Shown here: in pieces, positions 8,185-16,829 of the stretch
Numbering within the stretch: the stretch's first letter is position 1
Layout: each line of letters opens with the position of its first letter
From: Lachnospiraceae bacterium
GTDB taxonomy: Bacteria > Bacillota > Clostridia > Lachnospirales > Lachnospiraceae
DNA: 39,864 nt
Direction: 5' to 3'
Assembly: GCA_017542245.1 (NCBI GenBank)
Contig: JAFXXN010000032.1
Span: 1 to 39,864, forward strand
Notes under the pieces: model-generated
The model's database searches: none
What the model was told of the DNA's origin: nothing
What the model saw: only the letters and a program-made list of their open reading frames with translations
Position numbers and translations under genes: made by a program

Positions 8185-9486
8185 CTATTTTATTTCGCCA
8201 AGACAGCACATCCCGTCTTCGGTCACTCCTGTATTGGCAAACCCTACCCTCGCTTTAGATTCAACCTGTTCCGCGAACAGATAAATCTTCCCGGGTAATG
8301 GCGAGATTTCCATCATAAATGTTTTTGAAGATGATTTTCTGCACATTTGAAGTTCCTCTTCAAAAACCCCTGTCTCTTTTCCGTTTTTCCCCTCATACTC
8401 TATATAAAGCTTTGTCCTGTTATACATATCCGCAAAGCCTGTATTCGCTATCGTAACTTCTAACCTGCAGCCACTCTCACATTTATAAGCTGATACATCC
8501 TTTACAATAAAGCGATACCCGAGATGTGCACCTATATAATCCAGAACAGATTTTCCGTTCCATAAATCTCTTCCTTTGTGTATCTCTTTTCCCCAAAACT
8601 TTATCAGCTTTATATCATGATATCGGTTTAAATAAGTTATTCCCTGCCTTCTTAATTCCGATATATACTCATCCGCGCTGTGCCTTGCTGCAAAACCCTC
8701 TCCAAACAGAGCCTCTCCGCCGCAAGGTGCAGCCTCTGAAATCTGTTTTATAAAATCTGTTTCCTGTTCTCTGCCCCAGGGTTTTCCCCAGCCATGCCGA
8801 TTGTTCCCCGAAATATCGAATGTACCTAGGTCAGTATCCGAACCGAACATACCGTCATTATATATACCCAGCCCGTCAACGATCAGAGGTTTACCCTCAT
8901 CAGGCTGGATCCTTAAATATCTCCATTGAACCGGCTTTCTGACAGCCATAAATACCCTGTCTTTTATTTCTTCCTTAAAGATATACCCCAGTTCCCTCAA
9001 TCTGTCTTCTGCAGCATACCGGGTAGTATGCATCTCTCCCCATTTTCCGACAAGAAGCCCCTGATAAATAAATATATCCTTATAATGATTACTTACAAAT
9101 TCCGCAACCTGTGCCGCATGATCCTTCACCATTCCAAAAAAAGAAGGTTCTCTTTCCATCCCGTTACCGTCATGATCATAAGCTACTCTTAAGATTATAT
9201 CCTTCCCCTTACTCCTTAAATAGTTTATTATCATCTCCAGATGAGAAAACGCAAGAACATCAAGCCTTATGTCTCTATAGGCTCCGATATCCGCCAATAC
9301 AAGCACAAGGCTTATGTCCCTTTCAAGAATATATTTTTTTTCTGAAAAATCCGGCTCTTCATCTATACAGGCAGTGATCAGTTGAAACCAGCCTCTGCAA
9401 GGATTTACTGTATTATCAACCGCTTCACTGAATTCAGCTCTTTTAAACGCCCTGTATCTATTTAGAGTCTGCAGCAACTTTATCAT
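8185..9486 (-). CDS. DUF4874/DUF4832-like putative glycoside-active protein
   Basis: A 433-residue protein. Its first 270 residues resemble a TIM-barrel of the DUF4874 type, with NPCRGWFQL near residue 28 (family: NPxRG), LRVAYDHDG, YQGLLVGKWGEMHTTR and, later, DGMFGSDTDLGTF. The last 150 residues (GYRFIVKDVSAYKCESGCRLEVTIANTGFADMYN) match the beta-sandwich DUF4832 pattern. Such pairs are usually secreted and suspected to cleave or bind polysaccharide. Here no signal peptide is evident at the chosen start, which overlaps the upstream GT2 gene by 29 bases and has an AAGGGG ribosome binding site. A cytoplasmic location would be odd for a hydrolase. It may act in trimming or quality control of the polymer; that is inference. 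Confidence 0.65.
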   Translation of the reverse strand: MIKLLQTLNRYRAFKRAEFSEAVDNTVNPCRGWFQLITACIDEEPDFSEKKYILERDISLVLVLADIGAYRDIRLDVLAFSHLEMIINYLRSKGKDIILRVAYDHDGNGMEREPSFFGMVKDHAAQVAEFVSNHYKDIFIYQGLLVGKWGEMHTTRYAAEDRLRELGYIFKEEIKDRVFMAVRKPVQWRYLRIQPDEGKPLIVDGLGIYNDGMFGSDTDLGTFDISGNNRHGWGKPWGREQETDFIKQISEAAPCGGEALFGEGFAARHSADEYISELRRQGITYLNRYHDIKLIKFWGKEIHKGRDLWNGKSVLDYIGAHLGYRFIVKDVSAYKCESGCRLEVTIANTGFADMYNRTKLYIEYEGKNGKETGVFEEELQMCRKSSSKTFMMEISPLPGKIYLFAEQVESKARVGFANTGVTEDGMCCLGEIK

Positions 9487-10252
9487 ATACGGCCCCTTCT
9501 GAATCGCTGTGGAACAGCCTTATCCTGACCCAAACTGCTATGATAGAGTACATCATTCTTATCATATAAAGAATAGGTTTTAACCCTGAATGCATACTGG
9601 TTCCTTCAGTTCTAACATGCATAACTGCAGGAACTTCCACAATATTATATCCTAAAAGCTGCATCTGAAGGATCATATTGGCATCCGGATACCTGTCGTC
9701 AAAATGATTAAACTGGGAGTAAAAATAAAATGCACGGCGGCTTAACCCCTGAAGGCCTGTGGTTGGATCCGTAACCTTCTTATGCCCGAAGAGTCGGATA
9801 AGGAATTTAAACAGCTTAATCGCAATTTTCTTTGCAAAACCGATCTTAAACTCAGTAGCACCTTCAACAAATCTGGACCCAAGAACAATATCCGGAGTGT
9901 TTCCCTTTTCATCTTCCTTCTTCAGCGCATCATAAAGAGTAGTAATATTTGAAATGTCATGCTGTCCGTCAGCATCCATCTGAATGACATATTTATAAAA
10001 ATTTCTGGCGGCATATTTATATCCAAGCTGCAGACCGCTGCCGTATCCTAAGTTAAAAATATGGGTAACAACTCTGTATCCGCGGGCACGCACCAGTTTG
10101 CCGGTTCCATCCTTTGAAGCATCATTCATTACAAGAATATCCGCCCACTGGGTGATGCCGGCTTCTTCCATACTGTCAAGAAGCTTACCTATGGTTTTTA
10201 CCTCATTATATGCCGGAATAATGATCAAAAGCTCATTCCTTTTTTTCTCCAC
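9458..10252 (-). CDS. GT2-family glycosyltransferase (dolichol-phosphate mannosyltransferase-like)
   Basis: A 264-residue GT-A-fold enzyme of family GT2. It shows the nucleotide-binding start IIIPAYNEVKTI, the acceptor-side VMNDASKDGT, the metal-binding QMDADGQHD, and a downstream DPTTGLQGLSRRAF segment typical of DPM1-like enzymes that load a sugar onto a polyprenyl-phosphate carrier. No C-terminal membrane helices are seen. A lipid-linked sugar made here would be a natural donor for the GT-C-like membrane protein encoded two genes downstream. Its product sugar cannot be read from sequence. The DUF2304-like gene, a frequent partner of such GT2 enzymes, is two genes upstream. Confidence 0.85.
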   Translation of the reverse strand: MEKKRNELLIIIPAYNEVKTIGKLLDSMEEAGITQWADILVMNDASKDGTGKLVRARGYRVVTHIFNLGYGSGLQLGYKYAARNFYKYVIQMDADGQHDISNITTLYDALKKEDEKGNTPDIVLGSRFVEGATEFKIGFAKKIAIKLFKFLIRLFGHKKVTDPTTGLQGLSRRAFYFYSQFNHFDDRYPDANMILQMQLLGYNIVEVPAVMHVRTEGTSMHSGLKPILYMIRMMYSIIAVWVRIRLFHSDSEGAVYDKVAADSK

Positions 10253-10269
10253 TTCTCCTCACCGCCTTC

Positions 10270-11469
10270 TTAAATGTCCAACAACTTGCTTAAAGAATCC
10301 TCGTTTTCGTTTCGTTTCAAAGCATTTTTTGCAATAAACTCTCGTTTTTCGGAGTTTTTAATAAGTTCATCAACTGCTTTAGCAATGCTCTTAGGATTAA
10401 AGTCGCAGATAACTCCGTCCTCCCCGTCATCTACCTGCTCCCTGTTTCCGCTGCAGTCTGAAACTACTATCGGCTTTCCTAAAATCTGTGCTTCCTGAAT
10501 TGCAATACTCTTGCCTTCAAATTTACTGCAGTGTACATAAATATCGGCCTGTCTTAAATACGGATACGGATTATCAACCGCCCCATACAAAATAAAATCT
10601 TCCTTCAAGTCAAGCTTATCAATAAGAGCTTCAAGTTTCTTCCTCTCTTCTCCCTCGCCCAAAACATACCATTTGACATTTCTTCCGCATTTTTTCAATA
10701 TGCTGCAGGCTTTTATGGAAACCTCAAACGCCTTTTGTCTCATAAGCCTTCCTATTGTAAGCAGCCTGATACCTTCAAATCCGTCTTCGAAGCCTTCGCC
10801 GTTTTTAGATTTTTCCCTGATTCCTTCCACATCCAAAAGATTATGGAAGACTCCAGTTTTTTCTTTAAGCTCAGGATATACCTGCTTAAATACATCCGCA
10901 ACCTCATCGGATACACCGAAAATCCTGTCAAACTTAAGATAACAATCCCGGTCCAGTTTTCTTGTATATCCGGCCTCTTTATAATCAATATGAATAAATG
11001 CCGCTTTCTTCTTTGCTTTAACATGATCGCAGACATAATATGCAGACGCACCCTCGATATACGCTACTGCCAGATCATATGTCTTTTTGCTCCTGGGAGC
11101 TCCGTCCGAAATAACTCTCCACAGGAGTTTTTCAGGCAGTATCCTGCCTTTTTTTATCATATCAAGCCCGTTTTTTATGAGATAAGGAAAGTTTTTTATC
11201 AAAGCGCCTTTACTTAAAGACGATTTAATAACAGTCTGAAGCAGATACTTTCTTCCTTCTCCCGTATGAACAGACGCAGAATTAAAACTCTTATTTAAAA
11301 GATTTATTCCAGGAGGAAGCTTATCTATCATTTCGCCCTGTCCTGTCAGAACATAAAGCGAAACTTCATATCTTTCCTTGTCAATCCTTCTTAACAGCTC
11401 CAAAAGAGCATTTTCGGCACCGGCTCTGCCCATGGTATTAATGACAAACAATAATCTCTTTTTTCTCAT
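10270..11469 (-). CDS. GT4-family glycosyltransferase
   Basis: A 399-residue GT-B-fold enzyme. It has the N-terminal NTMGRAGAENALLELL glycine-rich loop (GGAE-like, here RAGAE), a C-terminal LLTIGRLMRQKAFEVSIKAC segment that begins the nucleotide-sugar domain, and the retaining GT4 E-x7-E signature in KFEGKSIAIQEAQILGKPIV. The enzyme should be cytoplasmic and transfer an activated sugar to a growing glycan or lipid carrier. The start codon overlaps the end of the DUF2304-like gene by four bases, indicating translational coupling. The donor sugar is not predictable. Together with PelF and the GT2 it gives this operon three glycosyltransferases, so the glycan is probably more complex than a homopolymer or carries a lipid-linked primer. 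Confidence 0.85.
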   Translation of the reverse strand: MRKKRLLFVINTMGRAGAENALLELLRRIDKERYEVSLYVLTGQGEMIDKLPPGINLLNKSFNSASVHTGEGRKYLLQTVIKSSLSKGALIKNFPYLIKNGLDMIKKGRILPEKLLWRVISDGAPRSKKTYDLAVAYIEGASAYYVCDHVKAKKKAAFIHIDYKEAGYTRKLDRDCYLKFDRIFGVSDEVADVFKQVYPELKEKTGVFHNLLDVEGIREKSKNGEGFEDGFEGIRLLTIGRLMRQKAFEVSIKACSILKKCGRNVKWYVLGEGEERKKLEALIDKLDLKEDFILYGAVDNPYPYLRQADIYVHCSKFEGKSIAIQEAQILGKPIVVSDCSGNREQVDDGEDGVICDFNPKSIAKAVDELIKNSEKREFIAKNALKRNENEDSLSKLLDI

Positions 11470-11882
11470 TTTTTATCCACTTCTTTTTCTTCTTCTCCGT
11501 TAATCAGCAAAAGAATTTCCTTTTCTCTGTCCGCAATGTCCTTTTTGAGCTCAACTATCTCCTGGTTAAGAAGAGAAATATCCATTGCCATCTCTGTCTG
11601 TTTTCTCATTATTTCCGAAATGTGACAGCTTGCCAGGAACAAACCGTATATGAGACAAAAACCTATGAGTAATACCAGTATTAGTCCTACTTCACTCAAG
11701 TAAGTTGTCCATCCGCTGGGTCTTAAGATAATGCCGCCCAGAACAAAGATGATCGCCACAAATCCCCATGTAATGGAAATAGGTTCGGATAACCTTCGCT
11801 TTGCAAGAAGAGTAATGTCAGCAACCAAGATCAGTACGCCGGCACATATAACTATAATTTGTAGAACAAGACCGTAATCCAT
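11466..11882 (-). CDS. DUF2304-like small membrane protein
   Basis: A 138-residue protein with three hydrophobic helices (about 5-25, 37-55 and 65-88), followed by a charged, probably coiled-coil tail (EIMRKQTEMAMDISLLNQEI..., 90-130). This matches DUF2304 proteins, which are commonly encoded next to DPM1-like GT2 enzymes and are thought to anchor or assist them. The start codon shares one base with the stop of pelG (TAATG), and the end overlaps the GT4 gene, so it is translated with its neighbours. Biochemical role unknown. Confidence 0.7.
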   Translation of the reverse strand: MDYGLVLQIIVICAGVLILVADITLLAKRRLSEPISITWGFVAIIFVLGGIILRPSGWTTYLSEVGLILVLLIGFCLIYGLFLASCHISEIMRKQTEMAMDISLLNQEIVELKKDIADREKEILLLINGEEEKEVDKK

Positions 11883-13543
11883 TATTCATCACTGCCTTTC
11901 TTTTCTATCATAGCTGTTTCCTTATTCTCGGTAATCATTGCCTGTTCAGTTTTCTCGATAAGATCAGGCTTAACCGGTTCAGCTTTCTCCGTGTAATCAG
12001 GCTTTATCGGCTCGGTCATTTCCTCCTCTTCTTTGGAAACTATCGGTGCCATGCCCTCACTTTGTGCAAATTCTTCCACCGGATCCTCTTTCTTATCTAA
12101 ATAATTTCTGTCAAAAACTATATTTGAAGGAGCCTTTTTACCCGGTCCGCGGTCTAAGAGGTTACCGTTGCAGAAAATATGTACATCAAAGTGCTTTTCG
12201 ATGCTCCTAAGTCTGAAGTATGCCACTGTAAAACCGACAAATGCACCGAAGATAAGACCGGTACCAAACCATATGGTTGTAAAATGACATGATACTATAC
12301 TTCCCAAACATGTCGCCGCACAGAAGCTGAATGCCGCTCCTATAGATCCTTTAAGATCGTTAAAGTAATAAAGGAACAATAACTCACTGTACATTAGGAA
12401 CATTATAAAGTATCCTGCTGCAAGACAGGGATAAATCTGAAGTATCACGCCTCCAAATCCAAACATCGGCATAAGTATGATAAATATCAGATACAGAATA
12501 ACCGTAACGATAAACTGCAGTCGGACCATATTCATGATCTCTTCCTTCAGCTGTTCAAACATACGGAGCTTTGCATTGGAAATATCCATTCCTCTTCCGC
12601 CGATAACCGCTTCCGAATATCTTTTATATTTTTCATGGAAATTCATTTCCATCTTGGATATGAATATAACACTGGCGGAAATATTGGTAAACATCGCAAG
12701 ACATGTTGCCATATCATAAGTAGGCATACATACGAACGAATCGGCAACCACCATCCTCATATCCGTAGTCCAGAACACAAAGTTATGAATGTAAAGACCT
12801 AAAGTATAGAGGAAATTGGTGACAACCAGCTGCCAGTATTTCTTAAAATAATGAAATACCGCCCGATAAGCACCGCTGTTTACTCGGAAATAACTTCTGA
12901 CAAGCGCCATCTCCAAAGTTGCCGTAAGGGCAAATCCGATATCAAGTCCAAGAAGCATTGCAAGGGTGGTTCCCATTCCGAAAACCTTGGCAAATATAAA
13001 CGATAACGCAACAGCCAAAGCCATTCCGAAAAGGAAATACAGCGAAATGCGTCCATAATCCTTACAGATTGAAAGATACAGCATGGAATAAAATACAAGA
13101 ACCAGAGCCATAAACCCGCAGAATCCGGAAAAAACAAATACCGCTCCAACTTTCCCGACTACAAATTCCCAAATACAGAATATCGTACCTACTATAAAGC
13201 TGAATCCTACGTTAAGAACCAGTCCCACATAATAGCAGGGAAGAATGTCATCATATCGTTCCTCGTAAATCGTATCCGAAAGATACCTTGAAAGCACCGC
13301 GTTAAACGGAGATGCGGTAAGCAATCCGAAAATGAAAATATAAAGAACGGTACATGCATACAACTCACGGCTGAAATAATCAAGCTTTGAAAACCCCAGC
13401 AGAAGCTGCATGATTATTATTGCAGCGATAACGAGGATCATCGGGGCTATGGTAATTATAGTACTGTATCCGAAGCCCACAAGGTTCGTAGTTATGGTAT
13501 TTTTACTGTAAATTTTGTTTAGTTTAACGCCTATACCGGCCAT
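11882..13543 (-). CDS. pelG: PelG-like polysaccharide transporter/synthase membrane subunit
   Basis: An integral membrane protein of the MOP flippase superfamily with about twelve helices, recognised from its start MAGIGVKLNKIYSKNTITTN and the overall PelG pattern. In Pel systems PelG works with the cytoplasmic glycosyltransferase PelF, as part of a PelDEFG membrane complex, to make and move the polymer across the membrane. I place the start at the ATG at 13543 (553 residues) rather than the in-frame TTG six bases upstream. The family begins MAGIG, an AGAGGA-type ribosome binding site sits eight bases ahead, and pelF stops two bases before. After the last helix there is a cytoplasmic tail of about 110 residues ending in imperfect repeats of EPxKPDxxEKxE, low in complexity and absent from the classical protein as I recall it. 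Confidence 0.88.
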   Translation of the reverse strand: MAGIGVKLNKIYSKNTITTNLVGFGYSTIITIAPMILVIAAIIIMQLLLGFSKLDYFSRELYACTVLYIFIFGLLTASPFNAVLSRYLSDTIYEERYDDILPCYYVGLVLNVGFSFIVGTIFCIWEFVVGKVGAVFVFSGFCGFMALVLVFYSMLYLSICKDYGRISLYFLFGMALAVALSFIFAKVFGMGTTLAMLLGLDIGFALTATLEMALVRSYFRVNSGAYRAVFHYFKKYWQLVVTNFLYTLGLYIHNFVFWTTDMRMVVADSFVCMPTYDMATCLAMFTNISASVIFISKMEMNFHEKYKRYSEAVIGGRGMDISNAKLRMFEQLKEEIMNMVRLQFIVTVILYLIFIILMPMFGFGGVILQIYPCLAAGYFIMFLMYSELLFLYYFNDLKGSIGAAFSFCAATCLGSIVSCHFTTIWFGTGLIFGAFVGFTVAYFRLRSIEKHFDVHIFCNGNLLDRGPGKKAPSNIVFDRNYLDKKEDPVEEFAQSEGMAPIVSKEEEEMTEPIKPDYTEKAEPVKPDLIEKTEQAMITENKETAMIEKKGSDE

Positions 13544-13545
13544 AA

Positions 13546-14997
13546 TCAATTCCTCTCAAGTTCTTTTACCCTTTTAGGGAAATTAATCTCAAATGTCTTG
13601 TTGTAAAGTTCTTTATAAGTTGCCTGCATCTGCCCTAACTGATACTTAGCCTTGCAGCGTTTATAACCGACTTCACCCATTTCTTTAACCTTTTCGGGAT
13701 TTCTTGCCAACTCGATCATAGCCTCGGCAAGCTCCTCGGTATTCATTATATGAGTAAGTATTCCGGCCTCTCCGAGTTTATCCTCGCCTTCCCCGAAAAT
13801 CAGTCCGGCACAGTTTCCTACATCAGTTGCGATAACAGGTTTCTTTGCCGCAAAGCCTTCAAGAATGGTAAGAGGCTGTCCTTCGCTTATACTGGTAAGG
13901 ATCGTAAAATCCATTCTTCCGATATACTCGGTAACATTTATCCTGCCGGTGAAAACGACATCATGAAGATTAAGTATTTCAACAATTTCAAAACACTCCT
14001 GAGCATATTCCTCATCCTCGTCGGTCGGTCCCATTATCCAGAGCTTAAGATTCGGAACGATCATTTTTGCGAATGAAAAGGCTCTTATCATAGTCTTAAC
14101 ATCCTTTATAGGCGTTACCCTGAGTATCGCACCGATATTTATAAACTTCTTATCTTCCTCGGTTTTCCCGTTAATATAGGCAAATCTGTCCATATCTATG
14201 CCGTTTGCCGTTATCATTATCTTACTCTCATTACATCCGAGCTCGATCTGGAGCTCCTTTGCATGACCGTAAAGAGCTGTAACTACATCGGCTTTATCAT
14301 AAGCTAAGACTGCCATTTTTTTGAACTGATCTATCCAGATATTCTTATAAATACCTGCTACCCATGTAGCCTTTATAAGCTCTTCTTCTCTTTCTCTTGC
14401 ATAAATACCATGCTCTGAAAGGATCAGTCCGCACTTAAATCTTGACTTTGCCATTCCTCCGAGAACTCCCGCATATCCCGTCGCAACACAGTGATAAATA
14501 TCCGCTTTGGGTATCTCTGTCTTTAAGATCAGGAACAGCGGCATATAGATAGACCGCATAGTCCACAGGAAGTCGGAGAAATTTATCTGGGTAAATCTTT
14601 TATCATAGAGTTCCTGAACGATATGCAGGAAGTCAGCTCCCATAAGCAGATCGTCTATTGAAAAATCCTTTTCAAACAGCTTGAAAACAGTATCCCAGTC
14701 AGGCGTATCATTCATAATGATACTTCTGAGAGCATTGTAATACTTTTCTCCAAAATGTGTTCTTCTTCCTGTCTTCGGCTTTTTTCCCCAGTCAAAATCA
14801 CTTAAATATGACTCATATACGGCCACAACATTTTCAGGAAGTTCATATGCAAATTTAGCACTCTGCTCCCTGTCGGCAATAATGGACAGGATAACAAATT
14901 CATGTTCCGGGAAGGCTTTTACCATACTGTGAACCCAGCCGGAAACACCTCCGACAACATATGGGTAACAACCTTCAGCTACTATACATATTCTCAT
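13546..14997 (-). CDS. pelF: PelF-like glycosyltransferase
   Basis: A 483-residue GT4-type glycosyltransferase with the diagnostic PelF start MRICIVAEGCYPYVVGGVSG followed by WVHSM. The C-terminal domain includes NIGAILRVTPIKDVKTMIRA and the donor-binding EGQPLTILEGFAAKKPVIATD region with the E-x7-E pair. In characterised Pel systems PelF uses UDP-activated N-acetylhexosamine to polymerise the chain on the cytoplasmic side, together with PelG. The gene has a GGAG ribosome binding site and lies 30 bases after the DUF2194-like gene and 2 bases before pelG. Recognition of the family is strong. The exact monomer here is unknown. Confidence 0.9.
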   Translation of the reverse strand: MRICIVAEGCYPYVVGGVSGWVHSMVKAFPEHEFVILSIIADREQSAKFAYELPENVVAVYESYLSDFDWGKKPKTGRRTHFGEKYYNALRSIIMNDTPDWDTVFKLFEKDFSIDDLLMGADFLHIVQELYDKRFTQINFSDFLWTMRSIYMPLFLILKTEIPKADIYHCVATGYAGVLGGMAKSRFKCGLILSEHGIYAREREEELIKATWVAGIYKNIWIDQFKKMAVLAYDKADVVTALYGHAKELQIELGCNESKIMITANGIDMDRFAYINGKTEEDKKFINIGAILRVTPIKDVKTMIRAFSFAKMIVPNLKLWIMGPTDEDEEYAQECFEIVEILNLHDVVFTGRINVTEYIGRMDFTILTSISEGQPLTILEGFAAKKPVIATDVGNCAGLIFGEGEDKLGEAGILTHIMNTEELAEAMIELARNPEKVKEMGEVGYKRCKAKYQLGQMQATYKELYNKTFEINFPKRVKELERN

Positions 14998-15027
14998 GTC
15001 CGATCTCCAATTTCGCCTAACACCGTT

Positions 15028-16818
15028 TTAGTCAAACGGTCCGTCATAGTGATATACTTCTTCGGATTCCTTTAAGGTTATAACAGTCTGCCCTGCCTTT
15101 ACCCTAAGCATATAAGCATCCGTTTCTATACGGGTATACTCTGCATTATCCGATATGCTGTCTATCTCCATATCGTGTGTTCTGAATATGAAAAAGTTTT
15201 CATCAGCACCGGTGCTGTTAAGTATAATCTTATTTCCTTCCTTAGATACATCGTATTTGACGCTCAGCATCTTTCTGATACGGGCATCACTCTCCGAAAT
15301 CGTCGTCGTATCAAAGACAAGTCTGTTTGACCAATATGTAGTTACATAACTAAATACATGATCAAACAAATTCTGCCACTCATCTTCCTTTGTCTCCGGC
15401 CATATAGCCTGATTCATATCAACCAGAAGATTTGTATATCCGAGAGACGTAAGCAGGCTCTTATACAAAAGCGCATTTTTATAAGAGAATTCGCTTGCAA
15501 CATTTGTAGTATACTGAAGCGTAACATTTTCGCTGCAGAAAGAAATTGCCTGATCGTTTCCCCTTACACCGCCTACAACTGTTCTTATCTGAGGTTCCTG
15601 TTCTTCGAGTACTTTTTTGAGATCATCATTCCAATTTTTAATATACAGACTTCTGAACTCATAATTAATCCCGGCGTTTTTATAAAACTCTCGGCTCAGT
15701 TCAGACTTCTGGGCAAGGGTGATATCACCTTTATAATCCATTGAACGGCCCGCTTCGGCATTAAGTTCCTTCATCTGCTGGAGATAAAAAGCAACCTCAT
15801 TTTGCTGCGCATCGACAGAAGTTTCATAATCATATCTGTCCGACATAAAACAGGTCATGTCAAACTCACTTCTTGATGACATTGAAATAATTCCGGGCCA
15901 TGCAATATCTCTTTGGAAAGCTTCAGCATTTCGACTGTAGATTTCTTTAAGCTTTTCGGAATTTTCCTCCGAAAGATAAGGGAAATCAGCAAAAACAACA
16001 CTGTTTGCATTAACAATCGGGTAAATATAATATTCTTTTGTATCATACATCATGCAGTGAAGGAATCCGATTCCCATCATGCCCTGAAGATAATCTCCGT
16101 TTACGGAATATACAAAAGTTCCATTATAATAGCTTCTCCAGACCATCTTAGGAAAATCGTAAGGACTTACACGGTCTTCATCCATAATACCTACAATATA
16201 TGTTTTCGTACCAAGACCTGTATCATACCAGGCTATGTCACGATCCAGATCTTCAAACTTTTTCTCTTCCTCCGTATTTGCAAGGAATACCGCTTCCCCG
16301 CCAAGAAGGAATCCGTCAAAAATCTGAACGCCTTCTACATGAACATTCGGATCCACAACCTTTGTAATACCGAGAAGCGTCTTTAAGTTTTCATCCTTAT
16401 CCACATATTCAGGATCCGGAAGAGTTCCAAAGATCATAACTGCATGCATATCCGCAAGTTTAAGTATCTTATATGTTTTATGCTGCATATCAAAAGTTGA
16501 CGGGTCAAATACGATAGCCGATACATTCGAATTAAGCTCGGGTTCTGGTATTTCCGAGAATACCTTTAATCCCTGCCTGGTATAAGTACACCACTGGCTT
16601 ACAGCATCTCCGACACCACCGTTAATATCACCTACAAACCAGACTACACTGTCCGGATCCACTACGGGAACGTCGGAAGCCTTCAGATCAACCTCAACAA
16701 CATGCTCATTCACATCATAATTATTTCCCTGAGCCTTCATGACCTGTGAAAACTGAAAAATAAAGCATATGGTCAGCATCATCAGGAAAATACTGAAAAA
16801 TTCTCTTTTAGAAAGCAT
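15028..16818 (-). CDS. DUF2194-like exported protein of the Pel-type operon
   Basis: A 596-residue protein with one N-terminal signal/anchor helix (KREFFSIFLMMLTICFIFQF) and a long extracytoplasmic region. Residues 50-130 look like a Rossmann-like or glutamine-amidotransferase-like domain (VVWFVGDINGGVGDAVSQW). The middle, with WPGIISMSSRSEFDMTCFMSD, looks like a degenerate barrel. I recall DUF2194 proteins occurring beside pelF/pelG in Firmicutes. Its place between pelE and pelF is where pelA (deacetylase/hydrolase) lies in the Gram-positive pel operons I know. It may therefore do the PelA job, but no clear polysaccharide-deacetylase metal triad (D..H-x3-H) was found. A structural role in export or anchoring is equally possible. 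Confidence 0.65.
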   Translation of the reverse strand: MLSKREFFSIFLMMLTICFIFQFSQVMKAQGNNYDVNEHVVEVDLKASDVPVVDPDSVVWFVGDINGGVGDAVSQWCTYTRQGLKVFSEIPEPELNSNVSAIVFDPSTFDMQHKTYKILKLADMHAVMIFGTLPDPEYVDKDENLKTLLGITKVVDPNVHVEGVQIFDGFLLGGEAVFLANTEEEKKFEDLDRDIAWYDTGLGTKTYIVGIMDEDRVSPYDFPKMVWRSYYNGTFVYSVNGDYLQGMMGIGFLHCMMYDTKEYYIYPIVNANSVVFADFPYLSEENSEKLKEIYSRNAEAFQRDIAWPGIISMSSRSEFDMTCFMSDRYDYETSVDAQQNEVAFYLQQMKELNAEAGRSMDYKGDITLAQKSELSREFYKNAGINYEFRSLYIKNWNDDLKKVLEEQEPQIRTVVGGVRGNDQAISFCSENVTLQYTTNVASEFSYKNALLYKSLLTSLGYTNLLVDMNQAIWPETKEDEWQNLFDHVFSYVTTYWSNRLVFDTTTISESDARIRKMLSVKYDVSKEGNKIILNSTGADENFFIFRTHDMEIDSISDNAEYTRIETDAYMLRVKAGQTVITLKESEEVYHYDGPFD

Positions 16819-16829
16819 TTTTCACCTCA

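Noticed and set aside
13544-13549. TTG start giving PelG two extra residues
   Set aside because: The ATG at 13543 has better RBS spacing and matches the family start MAGIG.
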